Shown: positions 6,368 through 6,853 of the stretch, one piece after another
How the letters are laid out: every line of letters begins with the position of its first letter
How positions within the stretch are numbered: position 1 is the stretch's first letter
Origin: CAVAVT01 sp963592185
GTDB lineage: Bacteria; Bacillota; Negativicutes; Selenomonadales; Selenomonadaceae
NCBI GenBank assembly: GCA_963592185.1
Contig: CAVAVT010000076.1
Location: 1 to 6,853 of the forward strand
Direction: 5' to 3'
DNA length: 6,853 nucleotides
Made by a program: the position numbers and the translations under genes
Notes under the pieces: model-generated
What the model was told of the DNA's origin: nothing
The model's database searches: none
Seen by the model: only the letters and a program-made list of their open reading frames with translations

Positions 6368-6396
6368 AATATAGCACGCCCCTAAACAATGTGCAA
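6368..6396 (-). promoter_or_regulatory. Sigma-A promoter of the regulator gene
   Basis: On the minus strand, TTGCAC (6391-6396), a 17-bp spacer and TATATT (6368-6373), with TGC just before the -10 (extended -10). The predicted transcription start is near 6361. T-runs upstream on the plus strand (6402-6456) are A-tracts on the promoter strand and could act as an UP element. Confidence 0.8.
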
Positions 6397-6713
6397 CCCC
6401 CTTTTTATTATTTTTTTCATTTTTTTATCGTCTCTATCGATTTTTTATTGTTTTTTACTATATATGCAAAAAAATACGTTTTCATGCTTAAAAATTTCTA
6501 CACCCTAGGTCAAAAAAGCAGAATTGTGCAAAAATATCAAGGCAAGATTATTATTTGCTGAAAAATATAGCAGAAATCTTAAAGTTTTAATACTCAATCC
6601 GCATTACACTAGAGCCATAAGGATTTAAGCAAGCTAAAAAAATTTTTAGGCATATTTTGATTTATAATAAAGAAACTATTTTTCTTATTGTTAGAATCGT
6701 CAAAAAATTATGC
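6397..6713. other. AT-rich divergent intergenic DNA with phased A/T tracts
   Basis: About 320 bp without a credible gene. Runs of 5 to 7 T lie at 6402-6406, 6411-6417, 6420-6426, 6441-6446 and 6451-6456, nearly in helical phase. An AT hairpin, CTAAAAA/TTTTTAG, is at 6634-6649. A lone TATAAT at 6663-6668 has no good -35. A TGAAAACG half-site resembling half of a CcpA cre box reads on the minus strand at 6477-6484, with the other half not matching. No RNA gene is recognised. Confidence 0.6.
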
Positions 6714-6742
6714 TTGACATAAAAATTTTTCCGTGCTAGCTT
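6714..6742 (+). promoter_or_regulatory. Sigma-A promoter of the divergent gene
   Basis: A perfect TTGACA -35 (6714-6719), 17-bp spacer and TAGCTT -10 (6737-6742) with a TGC extended -10. The start would lie near 6749, giving a leader of about 50 nt. The CGTGC before the -10 is shared with the regulator promoter. Confidence 0.75.
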
Positions 6743-6798
6743 GTAAACCAAACACAAAAAGAAACACCCATTGCATTAAAGTTTAGGAGGAGTTACTG

Positions 6799-6853
6799 AT
6801 GAAAATCGCATTTGATGTTGATGTCCTTGCAAAACAGATGAGCATTACCGACA
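6799..6853 (+). CDS. 5' end of a divergent gene, probably TIM-barrel sugar isomerase/epimerase
   Basis: The first 18 codons of a plus-strand gene running off the window: MKIAFDVDVLAKQMSITD. An AGGAGG site (6785-6790) 8 nt before the ATG and the strong promoter upstream make this a real start. The opening MKIAFDVD followed by a polar helix resembles the first strand of xylose-isomerase-like TIM-barrel enzymes, including IolH/IolE-type proteins. That suggests a second isomerase or inositol-pathway gene, and possibly the head of the remaining catabolic operon. Eighteen residues are too few to name the protein, so the CDS call is firm and the family call is tentative. Confidence 0.7.
   Translation, partial: MKIAFDVDVLAKQMSITD

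Noticed and set aside
6471..6484. CcpA catabolite (cre) site
   Set aside because: Only the TGAAAACG half matches the consensus. The other half fails and the site is about 240 bp from the nearest plus-strand promoter.
6663..6668. Second plus-strand promoter at TATAAT
   Set aside because: The -10 is perfect, but there is no -35-like hexamer 16-18 bp upstream and no extended -10. In such AT-rich DNA the match is expected by chance.

Overview
The window looks like chromosomal DNA from a low-to-mid GC Firmicute, most likely an anaerobic gut or rumen Clostridia/Lachnospiraceae-type bacterium. The basis is AT-rich intergenic DNA, strong AGGAGG-type Shine-Dalgarno sequences, sigma-A type promoters and protein sequences close to Firmicute inositol-utilisation families. 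This is an inference; no marker gene is present.

Layout on the minus strand, in order of transcription. A LacI-family regulator (about 6332 to 5310) is followed by a 292-bp regulatory gap. Next come an IolG-like inositol/sugar dehydrogenase (5017-4001), a sugar-porter MFS transporter (3926-2445) and a xylose-isomerase-like TIM-barrel isomerase/epimerase (2393-1425). A hairpin terminator at about 1322-1372 closes this group. An M29 aminopeptidase (1258-2) follows with its own leader and is probably a separate unit. On the plus strand, divergent from the regulator, a new gene starts at 6799 and is cut off by the window edge after 18 codons. Its start is well supported by a promoter and a ribosome binding site.

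The genes form a plausible cyclitol or sugar catabolic module: uptake by the MFS carrier, NAD-linked oxidation by the IolG-like enzyme, and rearrangement of the keto product by the TIM-barrel enzyme, under a substrate-sensing LacI-type repressor. The classical myo-inositol enzymes (IolB, C, D, E, J) are not in the window. The pathway is therefore incomplete here and may continue in the divergent operon.

The most interesting part is regulatory. A perfect 14-bp palindrome, CGAGCACGTGCTCG, occurs three times. One copy sits just downstream of the -10 of the regulator promoter, at the predicted transcription start. The other two lie between the regulator and iolG, each 8 bp from a long hairpin, so an operator-plus-hairpin cassette of about 56 bp is present twice. 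The hairpin stems differ by base changes that keep pairing. The regulator promoter overlaps the 5' end of its longest reading frame, so translation must start further in, possibly at a near-cognate ATC codon.
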